Position numbers and translations under genes: made by a program
Shown here: piece by piece, positions 17,001-24,371 of the stretch
Layout of the letters: each line of letters opens with the position of its first letter
Position numbering within the stretch: the first letter of the stretch is position 1
Notes under the pieces: generated by a model
Told to the model about the DNA's origin: nothing
The model's input: only the letters and a program-made list of their open reading frames with translations
Databases searched by the model: none
Source of the DNA: Saprospiraceae bacterium
Lineage (GTDB): Bacteria > Bacteroidota > Bacteroidia > Chitinophagales > Saprospiraceae
Direction of reading: 5' to 3'
Length of the DNA: 51,580 nt
Assembly: GCA_022841745.1 (NCBI GenBank)
Contig: JALHQW010000056.1
Span: 1 to 51,580, forward strand

Positions 17001-19592
17001 AATGCGGAGCATGATGTCATCGCCTGTTTTGTGCCAGAAGACACCTACGGAACAAACAACCCCAACGCAACGGGCAGTTTTGCACCGTTTGGGTTGAGCT
17101 ATGTTGATTGTTTGAAAACCCCACCTGCGCCTGGCACCGATTTAGGTTGCGGTTCGCCTATACCTATTGCTTGCGGCGAAACAAAGACTGGCAACAATTC
17201 CGACGGAATTTCATCATCCATATCCTACAATTGCTTTTACAACCTCGTGGATGGTCCGGAAATAGTCTATGAGTTTATCAATCCTATGGAGCAAAATGTG
17301 TTGATTACGCTGACAGGGCTACAAGAAGACCTTGAAGTTTTACTGCTCGATGCCTGCGATCGTAACAATTGCATCCGTTATAGTGACCGCACTGGCACCA
17401 TCCCCGAAGCGCTGCTGGCAAACAGCCTTCCGGCAGGAACCTACTATATAATCGTTGAAGGATACCTCGGCGCTGATAGCCCTTATTCTTTGAGCATTAC
17501 TTGCGGGCCTGCTGGCACGAATAATGGAACCCTGAACTGTACTAGTGCTATTACAGTACAATGCGGGCAAACGGTCACTGGAAATACCAACACGGGTACC
17601 GACCAAATCGTGCAGTATGGTTGTAGCAATACCTATAACTCTGGCAAGGAGAAAATATACTCGCTTACAATGACTGAGAATAAGATTCTGCGTGCCACAA
17701 TGTCCGGCCTTACCGCAGATTTGAACTTGATAGCGTTGGACCCTTGCAATCCTTCCGCTTGCATTGAAGCCAGCGAACAATCTGGCACAGAGAATGAAGC
17801 CGTCCAGTTCTATGCCTTGGCTGGTAAGACCTACTATTTTGTTGTGGATGGCTATTTTGATGCAGAAGGCGCTTATTCTTTGGCTTTCTCCTGTTTCGAC
17901 CCTTGTACCAATTGCCCCAACGATTATGATTTGAACGGTCCGGGCGGAGGCACCGGAGGTGGAGGAACACCATGTGAACTCGCCCAAGTATTGGAATGTG
18001 GTGTTCCGGTTTCCGGCAATAACAGTAGTGGCAATGCCTTTGCCGATTGGTATAGCTGCCCGAACAGTTACACCATTGGAAAGGAAGTAATTTACAAGTT
18101 TACCATTAATGAGGCTCAGGATGTTACCGTAATCTTGTCGGGATTGTCCGCCAACCTTGATCTGTACCTATTGGACGATTGCAGTGTGTTCAACTGCCAC
18201 GCCGCAAGTCACAAGATAGGCACCTCCGACGAAGGGCTAGTAGTGCAAGCGTTGCCAGTTGGTACTTATTATGTTGTAGTGGACGGCTACAACAACGCCA
18301 TCAGTGGTTATACCCTTCTGGTAAACTGCACCAATACGACGCTCACTTGCCAAAAGATTGACCTCGTGGCAGGCACCAACTTTATCAGCAGCAATATCCT
18401 ACCGATTGACCCTGCGATAGATGCCATGTTTGCCCCATCTGCACAGTCCAAGATTATTTCCATTGAAAGCCAAACCAACTTGAGCTACTCGCCTTTTGCA
18501 CAGACCGACCCAGCTGTGTTTGGTGACTGGGATTTTCGCAAGGCCTACCGGATCAAGGCCCTCGAACCCGTTAGCATTGAGGTTTGTGGTGAAAAAGCCG
18601 ACCCGGACACGCCCATTCCTTTCGTGGCACTGACGCCGCAAGGCCAGACGGCCAACAATTGGTCAGCCTACCTGAAAGATGACCCGGCATTGGTGGGTGA
18701 TAAGTTCACGCCCGTACTTACGCCCAAGATTTCCCGGGTCTTTGAAATGCCTACCAATTCACAGGGGACGCTTACTCCACATGGATGGGTGGTTACGTTG
18801 CAAGCTGGCACCAATTTTCAGCTAGCAAAGGGCAGGGGCTACATCCTCAACGCTACGGAGGACGGCGAATATTCCTTTGGGCTTTGGGGCGATGATTCAA
18901 GTGATCGGAGCGGAGCGTCAGGTATATCACCGATAGTTGAAAACGGATGCGACTATTTCCAAACACCGTTTTACAATTCGATGAGATCGGCTACGGTCAT
19001 CCTTCCAAAAGGAGTTTTGGAGCAAGAACTCGGTCTTGGCGACGAAATCGGCATTTTCCGGCAGGATGGTTCGCTGTTCGGTTCGGGCAGGTACAATGGC
19101 CATGCCCTTTCATTGGTGGTCAGCGGCGACGAGGTGGCCACACCTGATTTTTCGGAAGGTTTTTCCGAAGGCGAAGCGATGGTTTTCCGTCTTTGGAAAT
19201 CTGCCGAAGGGAAGGTCTTTGACCTGAAAGCGACCTTCCAATCCGGTAAGGGCGATTTTGAAAACGAAGCCGTGTATTTCGTGGACGGGCTAGAAGTCCT
19301 CGAAGTATCGGAGGTGCAAACGCCGAAAATGATACTGGAATGGGCGGTTTACCCCAACCCTGCACGAGAAACGATTTGGTTCGACCTGCTTTTACCACAA
19401 GCCTCCACCGTGCATCTGGAACTGTTTTCAGCAGATGGCAGACAACTGCGCAGCATTGCTGACCAAGAAGTACCCGCCGGGCGAACGGTTTTCCATACGG
19501 AAACCGACAAACTTGCTCCCGGCTGCTATTTGGCCAAAATGACCACTGAGCAAGGTGTTTCTTTCAAAAAAATCATCATTTCAAAAAATTAA
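14025..19592 (+). CDS. Giant T9SS surface protein with LamG, Ig-like, PKD and PPC-like domains
   Basis: This encodes 1855 residues with a signal peptide (MKNLLAFLLCCVALLGYGQ; ATG 14025). In order: LamG/concanavalin-like domain (about 45-265), Ig-like repeats, second LamG (about 397-612; FDNNLNDSSGNSNNGT), more Ig-like repeats (ICAGASTTLTTSGGTYSWSN), PKD (about 826-899; SWDFGDNQTSTAANPSHSY), a GD-type domain (about 903-1030; EPGDLVGFFHTDASG), three PPC-like domains (about 1040-1435; LPAGTYYIIVEGY), a second GD-type domain (about 1640-1760; LGLGDEIGIFRQDGSLFG) and a type A T9SS domain (WAVYPNPARETIWFD...APGCYLAKM). This is an adhesin-like exported protein that could bind glycans or proteins. 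Two Ig repeats are nearly identical at DNA level (15885-16304). Confidence 0.88.
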   Translation: MKNLLAFLLCCVALLGYGQEMQGLNMQNLPSDVQVFISSNNDVSLQQGMLAYYPYEANTNDLSGNNAHATFNGSAEYLMGVRGNAVRLEGNGSLGLNGDYVALPNLNLPNQNAITLNTWVNEEAMTYADGEYYIFFGHDTNGPLGIGHFNVGSPIEQFAFRTGNTAGSSIQINGASPHQNKWAMFTLSYKAGTMKAYINGQLVGTQTSAVLNIDGTNAAQGAHWWNSNSTRLTGRIDETRIYNRLLQPSEIARLYGVNAIDTICSGQLFTLTAHSSLASTYLWSNGATASSITPTPLTTTTYTVTVTAANGSTSTASRTIFVKPNPPVIISGATTICAGYSTTLTTSGGNYSWNTGATTASITVSPATTSTYNVTVTHANGCASTASATVQIMPTGIDCGLVAHYKFDNNLNDSSGNSNNGTAPNGITYTDDHFGVCKSAASFNGTNTYVSASSSTSLNSPQTNITLSGWAKSQSSTNGLYSIISKGILGQDKIQYRLGITSDKQMYFSYPTGNGQNFLDVLQAIPNVIIQNWNYYSVTWDGSFVKFYLNGNQIGSNQPLSTTLQIIPNSNLEIGRDASGLGNEHVDGFIDEVRIYNRALSSAEIQQLYNAPGGAPFSTSISGTNTICAGASTTLTTSGGTYSWSNGATTATINVSPNSTTTYTVTVTNASGCTATASRTVTVNPSPTANISGTNTICAGASTTLTTSGGTYSWSNGATTATINVSPASTTTYTVTVTNASGCTATASRTVTVNSNPTASISGPSSICSGTNLMLTATGGGNYAWSNAQTTASASISAAGTYTVTVTNAAGCTATASETVTAEPATTTDFTYSISGNSTVAFTNASTNATSYSWDFGDNQTSTAANPSHSYTNAGVYEVCLTATGICGSTIACQTVTLAPPGWNPEPCNTGIVHTVGILSDAITSIEGQALEPGDLVGFFHTDASGANICNNFGTWQGNALVFELCGDNPATSNVKEGYASGENFLVRVWKNNAEHDVIACFVPEDTYGTNNPNATGSFAPFGLSYVDCLKTPPAPGTDLGCGSPIPIACGETKTGNNSDGISSSISYNCFYNLVDGPEIVYEFINPMEQNVLITLTGLQEDLEVLLLDACDRNNCIRYSDRTGTIPEALLANSLPAGTYYIIVEGYLGADSPYSLSITCGPAGTNNGTLNCTSAITVQCGQTVTGNTNTGTDQIVQYGCSNTYNSGKEKIYSLTMTENKILRATMSGLTADLNLIALDPCNPSACIEASEQSGTENEAVQFYALAGKTYYFVVDGYFDAEGAYSLAFSCFDPCTNCPNDYDLNGPGGGTGGGGTPCELAQVLECGVPVSGNNSSGNAFADWYSCPNSYTIGKEVIYKFTINEAQDVTVILSGLSANLDLYLLDDCSVFNCHAASHKIGTSDEGLVVQALPVGTYYVVVDGYNNAISGYTLLVNCTNTTLTCQKIDLVAGTNFISSNILPIDPAIDAMFAPSAQSKIISIESQTNLSYSPFAQTDPAVFGDWDFRKAYRIKALEPVSIEVCGEKADPDTPIPFVALTPQGQTANNWSAYLKDDPALVGDKFTPVLTPKISRVFEMPTNSQGTLTPHGWVVTLQAGTNFQLAKGRGYILNATEDGEYSFGLWGDDSSDRSGASGISPIVENGCDYFQTPFYNSMRSATVILPKGVLEQELGLGDEIGIFRQDGSLFGSGRYNGHALSLVVSGDEVATPDFSEGFSEGEAMVFRLWKSAEGKVFDLKATFQSGKGDFENEAVYFVDGLEVLEVSEVQTPKMILEWAVYPNPARETIWFDLLLPQASTVHLELFSADGRQLRSIADQEVPAGRTVFHTETDKLAPGCYLAKMTTEQGVSFKKIIISKN
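15885..16304 (+). repeat. Two near-identical 210-bp tandem units (Ig-like repeat)
   Basis: The unit at 15885-16094 repeats at 16095-16304 with only scattered substitutions, encoding 70 residues each (residues about 621-760 of the giant surface protein). The high DNA identity indicates a recent duplication or ongoing gene conversion, so copy number may vary between strains. Confidence 0.85.
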
Positions 19593-19618
19593 AGCCAATG
19601 AACGCAAACCGTGAAAGT

Positions 19619-19645
19619 GGCGGGGTGACTTCAAGCCACCCCGCC
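19619..19645 (+). terminator. GC-rich hairpin between two T9SS genes
   Basis: GGCGGGGTG (19619-19627) pairs perfectly with CACCCCGCC (19637-19645). It lies 27 bp after the giant protein stop. No strong T run follows, so it may be an attenuating or mRNA-stabilising hairpin rather than a full terminator. Confidence 0.55.
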
Positions 19646-19684
19646 GCCCGGTATGTTCAGGTTTTTCAAAATAGCCAATTCATC

Positions 19685-20833
19685 ATGCGATATATTTATT
19701 TCACACTCTTGCTTTGTGGCCTCTTTTTCAACAAATCAGCCGCACAACCGAGTTTTTGTGGGGCGGGGTACAGCACTTTTTTCAGTGCCAATGTATTTTT
19801 CGGCAACGACCTCAACCCCACACTGGACGGTCAAATACTCCCATTTGGAAGCCATATCATTGCCGTTTTTCAAGAAAGTGGTGAGTGGAAATGTGCCGGG
19901 TTTGTACAATGGAACGGCAACAATACCTCGATGGTGGTCAATGGATACGACGGCGAAATGCCGGGATATGAGCCAAACCAAGATTACAAGTTTATTGTCC
20001 AACTGCCCAATGGTTGCTTGATTGACAGTATAACGACAACTTATGATGTTTCTGGGATTTATGACAATCCAGGTTTTTTCCTTGATGGCGGGTTGAGCAA
20101 GGTGGCATCATTCCATGCCGTTAGCCGGGATTGGCTATCATTGGACGCCACCAACGGGTTATGTGCCGCCAACACCGCAAGCATTGCTGCTGTGGCTACG
20201 GGCATTGGCGCCCCATTCACCTTTGCTTGGAGCAACGGGGAAACTACAGGTGCAATCTCGAACTTACAAAATGGAACCTACGCTGTAACTACAACAGATG
20301 CCTTTGGCTGTACGGCCACGAAGGCCGCTTCGGTTTCCAGTGTGATAGCCATGGAAATCCAACTTGTTACAGAGCAGCAAATGGGTATGACAACTTGCCA
20401 ATCCCAATCTTCAGTAAGCGAGGGTACTTCACCTTTCAGCTATTCTTGGAGTAATGGGCAAACCAGTAACATCACTTCCAATTTGCCATCGGGCAATTTT
20501 GGCCTGACGGTAACTGATGCCAACGGCTGCACTGCACAAGCGGATGGAATTTGCATGTTGAGTGCCGTTTTCGGAATCGAAGACCTGGAAACATTTTTTA
20601 TTTCGCCGAACCCGGCGCAAGATGTTGCGGTGGTGAACATCCAGTTAAAAGAATCTCAGATGGTGTCGTTGGTGGTTCGAAATTCACTTGGGCAAACACT
20701 AAAATCAGTTTCGCTGGAAGGCAATTCTTTCCATATCTTGCTTGATGTAGAGCAATATGCCAGTGGCTTGTATTACGTGGAAATATTTATAGAAGGGAAA
20801 AAAGTAACCAACCGGTTGGTAGTTAACAGGTAG
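19685..20833 (+). CDS. T9SS-exported protein with SprB-like repeats
   Basis: This encodes 382 residues with a signal peptide (MRYIYFTLLLCGLFFNKSAAQ). ATG 19685 is preferred; the longer frame runs through a hairpin. Residues about 40-130 carry a GD-type domain (FGSHIIAVFQESGEWKCAGF) related to two domains in the upstream giant protein. Two SprB-like repeats follow (FAWSNGETTGAISNLQNGTY, YSWSNGQTSNITSNLPSG), then a type A T9SS domain (FFISPNPAQDVAVVNIQL...ASGLYYVEIFIEGKK). It is a surface or secreted protein, probably co-expressed with the upstream gene. It ends 5 bp before the convergent safE gene. Confidence 0.82.
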   Translation: MRYIYFTLLLCGLFFNKSAAQPSFCGAGYSTFFSANVFFGNDLNPTLDGQILPFGSHIIAVFQESGEWKCAGFVQWNGNNTSMVVNGYDGEMPGYEPNQDYKFIVQLPNGCLIDSITTTYDVSGIYDNPGFFLDGGLSKVASFHAVSRDWLSLDATNGLCAANTASIAAVATGIGAPFTFAWSNGETTGAISNLQNGTYAVTTTDAFGCTATKAASVSSVIAMEIQLVTEQQMGMTTCQSQSSVSEGTSPFSYSWSNGQTSNITSNLPSGNFGLTVTDANGCTAQADGICMLSAVFGIEDLETFFISPNPAQDVAVVNIQLKESQMVSLVVRNSLGQTLKSVSLEGNSFHILLDVEQYASGLYYVEIFIEGKKVTNRLVVNR

Positions 20834-20838
20834 GTTCC

Positions 20839-21537
20839 TCAATGGCACATCGGCAAATCCCCCATCTTCGCCCAAAAGAAAAAGTCGCCGGGCACGTGGA
20901 TGTTCAGCCCACGAAAGATGAACAGCACTGCAAAAAAGACGAGGAAGAACGGGTAAGCCTTGCGCAGCGCCGTGCGGAACCGGATGCCCGCAAAATTGCC
21001 TGCCAAGCCCGTAGCCAGCATCAGCGGTAAAGTGCCCAGGCCGAACAGCGCCATATACGCCATGCCTGACCCGATGCCGCCCGTGCTAAGGGCACCCACC
21101 ACGGCCATGTAAACGAGGCCACAAGGCAGTAGGCCATTTAGCAAGCCAATAAAAAAGGAAGTGTTCACGCCACTGCTTTTTAGCAGGCGGCCAAGGTTGG
21201 ATTTCAGTCGGAAAACAAGCTGGTTCAATCCCGGCAGCCGCAGCAGGTTGGTCTCCACATTGATGGAAAACAGGGCGATAACCAGCAGCAGTACGCCCAA
21301 GCCAATGGATATATATTGCTGAAAACCAGCGAGATATAGGCCTCGGCCTACCAAGCCAATTACCCCTCCAATCAAGCTATAGGTCAGCGTCCGGCCCAGG
21401 TTGTAGAGCAGGGCATTGCCGAGCATGGCCGACCTTCCGCCGCCTGGGTTTGGAAGCGCACAGGCTATCGGGCCGCACATGCCGACGCAGTGCAGGCTGC
21501 CGAAAAGTCCGATGGTGAAGGCGGTCCAGAGGTACAA
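20839..21537 (-). CDS. Sulfite exporter TauE/SafE-family (UreH-like) membrane protein of the cbb3 cluster
   Basis: This 232-residue polytopic inner-membrane protein carries the family signature GLFGSLHCVGMCGPIACA and a second inverted half with GLLNGLLPCGLVYMAV. Proteins of this UreH-like/SafE type regularly follow ccoI in Bacteroidota and are assumed to help metal (copper) or redox handling for cbb3 oxidase. The His and Cys residues in LHCVGMCG are plausible metal ligands. It is probably translated from the same message as ccoI, whose stop lies only 15 bp upstream of this start. The transported substrate is inferred from context only. Confidence 0.8.
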   Translation of the reverse strand: MYLWTAFTIGLFGSLHCVGMCGPIACALPNPGGGRSAMLGNALLYNLGRTLTYSLIGGVIGLVGRGLYLAGFQQYISIGLGVLLLVIALFSINVETNLLRLPGLNQLVFRLKSNLGRLLKSSGVNTSFFIGLLNGLLPCGLVYMAVVGALSTGGIGSGMAYMALFGLGTLPLMLATGLAGNFAGIRFRTALRKAYPFFLVFFAVLFIFRGLNIHVPGDFFFWAKMGDLPMCH

Positions 21538-21541
21538 GGCT

Positions 21542-21574
21542 CGATTTACGATTTACGATTTTGGATTTACGATT
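21542..21574. repeat. ATTTACGATTT ladder repeat at the ccoI 3' end
   Basis: Three near copies of GATTTACGATT run across the safE-ccoI junction and into the ccoI C-terminus. The last copy encodes the end of CcoI, so the repeat has probably replaced or extended the original C-terminal codons and stop. Confidence 0.55.
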
Positions 21575-24093
21575 GGGGCGTCGTCCAGCTTCATCTTTCC
21601 CATGATGGTGGTGCTGGCGAGGCCGAAGCCTACAATCGTCAAGCTGCTCAAGGGCATCAGAATGGCGGCCACCACGGGCGACAACTCACCACGCACGGCG
21701 AACCACAGGCCCACCACATTGTATAGGGCGGCCAGCAGCCATGCAGCATAGACGAGGTGGATGCCTCTCTTCGCAAATTCGAGGTATTGGGGCAATTCGC
21801 CGAATTGTTTGGCATCCAACACGGCGTCGCAGGCTGGGGTGAAATTGTTCACGTCCTCAGCCACTACGATGCCCACATCGGCTTGGCGGAGCGCCCCGGC
21901 ATCGTTCAGGCCGTCGCCGAGCATGAGCACAGTCTCGCCTTCCGACTGCTTTGACTTTATGAAATTGAGCTTGTCGTGAGGGCTTTGGTTGAAGTGGACT
22001 GCCAACTGCCAACTGCCAACTGCCAACTGCTGACTTGGGGCGAAGCGGGGTGCTAGGTACTCCCTTTCACGCTCGTTATCGCCAGACAGCAGGAAGGCCT
22101 TTGTCCAGTTTTTGAAATAATCCACCACAGGCCATGCGGCGCTTCGGTATCGGTTGCGAAGCACCCAGCCGCCTCGTGTTTGGCCGTTTATTTCGATGAA
22201 AACGGTGGCGTCGTTGGACAAGCCTTCCGAAAGTTTTAAACTTTCGGAAGGCTGTCCAACGAAAGCGGCAGAACCGATTCGTAGGTGTTTGCCAGCGATT
22301 TCACCTTCAATGCCCTTTCCCGTACGTTCTTGAAAATCAATGACTTCTGTTGGATTTAGATTTCCGAAATCTTGAAGATTTCGGAAATCTGCCCATGCCA
22401 CCAACTGCCGGCTAATCGGGTGGTTGGAGCGGCTGGCCAGTGTTCTTATCCATCCTTTTTCCTCATTACTTAAAGTCGAACCTTCATATTGCAAATCACT
22501 TCCCCCCGCCTCAGTCAGCGTCCCCGTTTTATCAAAAACAACTGCCGTCACGTTGCGGAGCGCCTCCACCACATTGGTGTTTTTCAGGTAAAGCCCCTTG
22601 CGGGCGAGGATGCGCACCACGTTGCCGAGTGTGAACGGAATGTTCAGCGCAGCGGCGCACGGGCAGGCCACGATGAGCACCGCCGTGAAGGCATTGAAGG
22701 CGATACGGGCATCTTTTGGTAGCCAGTAAACCAGCGTCAGGAACGAAATAACAAGGATGATGATGGTGAAATAGCGGCTCACGGAATTGGCCAAGCGGCT
22801 GGTGCCCATGAGTTTTTCGTTGTGGAAAGCATCCTCGTTCCAAAGGCGGGTGAGGTAGCTTTGGCTGGGCTTTTTGGTGAGCAGCAGCTCAATGGCATCG
22901 CCGAGGTGGCGGGCACCGGCATAGATTTTTGCGCCAGCCTGGTGCTCGGTCGGTTCGGCCTCGCCTGTTACGAAGCTGTAGTCGAGCTTCGCAGTGCCCT
23001 GCTTCAGGATGGCGTCAGCTGGCACGATTTCGCCGTTACGCACGAGGATGCGGTCGCCAGGTTCGAGTTTATTGACAGCAACGCTTTCTTGTTCTGGCTC
23101 AGACTTTCCAAGTCTTTGAGACTTGGAAAGTCTCGTCGCCGCAACGGGAAAATACGACTTATAATCCCTGTCAAACGAAATGCGGTGATAGCTAATCTGC
23201 TGGAACCATTTTCCCACCAAAAGGAAAAAGACGAGGCCGGCGAGGCTGTCCATATAGCCCGCCCCACTGTCGGTGGCAATTTCAAAGAGGCTGCGGAAGT
23301 AGAGCACCACGATACCGAGCGCCAGCGGCACATCAATGCTGAGTTGCCGGGTGCGCAGCGTGGCCCAAGCGGAGGAGATATAGTCACGACCGCTGTAAAA
23401 TGCAACGGGCGTGGCCAGTAGCACATTGAGCCAACCGAACCATTTGCGAAACGCAATCTCGGATTCCTCCAGCCCCAAGTATTCTGGAAAACTGAGCAAC
23501 ATGATATTGCCAAAGGCAAACCCCGCCACGCCAAGTTGGTAGATGAGCCGACGGCTGACGGGCTTGCGGGCCGTACCCTCCAGTGTGCCGAGGTTCAGGT
23601 CGGGCGGGTAGCCGATGCTGTCGAGCAGCTCAGCGACCTTGCGGAGCGAAGTGGCGGCATGGTCGAAAGTTACGGTGGCCTCCCGCTTGAGGAAGTTAAC
23701 CTTGGTGGCCACGATGGCAGGGGAAATGCGGTGCAGGTTTTCGAGCAGCCAGATGCAGGAGGCGCAGTGGATTTGCGGCAGGTGCAGGGTCAGCTTCGTG
23801 ATTTTATCGTTGCTGAACTCCACGACCTTGGCGGCGGCCTCGGAGTCGTCGAGCCAAGCGTACTGCGCCTGCTTCTTGCCCTTCAGGCTGAGGCCCGCAT
23901 TTCTATCAATATTGTAAAACTGTGTGAGGTCGCTGGCGTGGAGGATTTCATAGACGGTCTTGCAGCCTTCGCAGCAGAAGCTTTGCTCGGCAAAAAGGAT
24001 GCGCTCCTCTCGGCACTCGTCGCCGCAGTGGGCGCAGGAGGTCTTGGCCACAGTAGCTGACCTGAGTTCTTCAATGTTGGCGGAGATGGTCAT
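21553..24093 (-). CDS. ccoI: Copper-translocating P1B-type ATPase CcoI/FixI with in-frame repeat insertions
   Basis: This 846-residue inner-membrane ATPase supplies copper for cbb3 oxidase assembly. An N-terminal cysteine cluster (Cys20, 23, 27, 40, 41, 44) precedes an HMA domain with CASC (110-113). Then come the phosphatase motif TGEAEP, the membrane copper site CPC (477-479), the phosphorylation motif DKTGT (Asp521), the HP motif (SNHPIS) and the hinge GDGLNDA (726-732). Four repeat-derived peptides sit in frame in cytosolic loops: RLSKSQRLGKS (about 321-331), DFRNLQDFGNL (about 569-579), GQPSESLKLSEGLSN (about 612-627) and QQLAVGSWQLAV (about 688-699). All catalytic motifs are intact, so it is probably functional. 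A CRP/FNR-like palindrome lies about 95 bp upstream of the start. Confidence 0.92.
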   Translation of the reverse strand: MTISANIEELRSATVAKTSCAHCGDECREERILFAEQSFCCEGCKTVYEILHASDLTQFYNIDRNAGLSLKGKKQAQYAWLDDSEAAAKVVEFSNDKITKLTLHLPQIHCASCIWLLENLHRISPAIVATKVNFLKREATVTFDHAATSLRKVAELLDSIGYPPDLNLGTLEGTARKPVSRRLIYQLGVAGFAFGNIMLLSFPEYLGLEESEIAFRKWFGWLNVLLATPVAFYSGRDYISSAWATLRTRQLSIDVPLALGIVVLYFRSLFEIATDSGAGYMDSLAGLVFFLLVGKWFQQISYHRISFDRDYKSYFPVAATRLSKSQRLGKSEPEQESVAVNKLEPGDRILVRNGEIVPADAILKQGTAKLDYSFVTGEAEPTEHQAGAKIYAGARHLGDAIELLLTKKPSQSYLTRLWNEDAFHNEKLMGTSRLANSVSRYFTIIILVISFLTLVYWLPKDARIAFNAFTAVLIVACPCAAALNIPFTLGNVVRILARKGLYLKNTNVVEALRNVTAVVFDKTGTLTEAGGSDLQYEGSTLSNEEKGWIRTLASRSNHPISRQLVAWADFRNLQDFGNLNPTEVIDFQERTGKGIEGEIAGKHLRIGSAAFVGQPSESLKLSEGLSNDATVFIEINGQTRGGWVLRNRYRSAAWPVVDYFKNWTKAFLLSGDNEREREYLAPRFAPSQQLAVGSWQLAVHFNQSPHDKLNFIKSKQSEGETVLMLGDGLNDAGALRQADVGIVVAEDVNNFTPACDAVLDAKQFGELPQYLEFAKRGIHLVYAAWLLAALYNVVGLWFAVRGELSPVVAAILMPLSSLTIVGFGLASTTIMGKMKLDDAPIVNPKS
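21998..22030. repeat. In-frame 7-bp ladder repeat in ccoI
   Basis: The unit ACTGCCA is repeated four and a half times. Three units equal 21 bp, so the reading frame stays open and yields the periodic peptide QLAVGSW. The same phrase appears in ccoG (25531-25650) and in intergenic copies near 32.9 and 37.0 kb. Confidence 0.85.
22213..22260. repeat. In-frame palindrome in ccoI with 33-bp core at 22221-22253
   Basis: The core is 16-bp perfect arms around a single T (AGCCTTCCGAAAGTTT and its complement), 33 bp long. A further GTTGGACA/GTCCAAC pair extends the stem with one bulged base. It encodes GQPSESLKLSEGLSN in CcoI without breaking the frame. Confidence 0.85.
22358..22390. repeat. In-frame 33-bp palindrome in ccoI
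   Basis: Perfect 15-bp arms (AGATTTCCGAAATCT and AGATTTCGGAAATCT) surround a TGA loop, 33 bp in all. It is read in frame on the minus strand as DFRNLQDFGNL. Confidence 0.85.
23101..23133. repeat. In-frame 33-bp palindrome in ccoI
   Basis: Perfect 15-bp arms (AGACTTTCCAAGTCT and AGACTTGGAAAGTCT) surround a TTG loop. It is read on the minus strand as RLSKSQRLGKS, with the codon phase starting on the first base of the palindrome. Confidence 0.85.
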
Positions 24094-24188
24094 CTTAGCT
24101 TTGTTGATAGAGGTTTATTGGGTTGATAAGGGTTGATGTAGAGCGGTAATTTGACCAAGCAAATGTCAAGCGTTTAGGCACGTTCAAG

Positions 24189-24204
24189 GGTGATAAAAAT
24201 CACC
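24189..24204. promoter_or_regulatory. CRP/FNR-type palindrome upstream of ccoI
   Basis: GGTGATAAAAATCACC is a perfect 16-bp palindrome (GGTGAT-AAAA-ATCACC) about 95 bp upstream of the ccoI start, with the TGAT-N4-ATCA core of CRP/FNR-family sites. A looser TTGAC-N9-GTCAA pair lies at 24151-24169. Similar sites lie upstream of ccoS and two stress genes. Confidence 0.5.
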
Positions 24205-24252
24205 GTCTCGGATGAGGAATATTATCGGCCATGGCTGTTTTCCAAAAATGAT

Positions 24253-24288
24253 AATGCCTTGGCATCTGCGAGTTGATGCCAAGGCATT
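24253..24288. terminator. Terminator between ccoH and ccoI
   Basis: A perfect 14-bp stem (AATGCCTTGGCATC with GATGCCAAGGCATT) lies 83 bp downstream of the ccoH stop on the minus strand and is followed there by ATCATTTTTGG. ccoI therefore probably has its own promoter. Confidence 0.7.
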
Positions 24289-24371
24289 GCCGTTTTTCTA
24301 GGTTGTCACGGATTATTTAGGCGGCTTCGTAGCGTTGCCAATGATGTGGTGCGTCCGCTCCACGGAAAAGG

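Noticed and set aside
22640-22680. Frameshift in ccoI caused by repeats
   Set aside because: All catalytic motifs (CPC, DKTGT, GDGLNDA) are in one frame from 24093 to 21553, so the insertions are frame-neutral.
24151-24169. TTGAC-N9-GTCAA as a separate operator
   Set aside because: Spacing is unusual for known families, and the better palindrome at 24189 already explains a regulator site; kept only as a remark.
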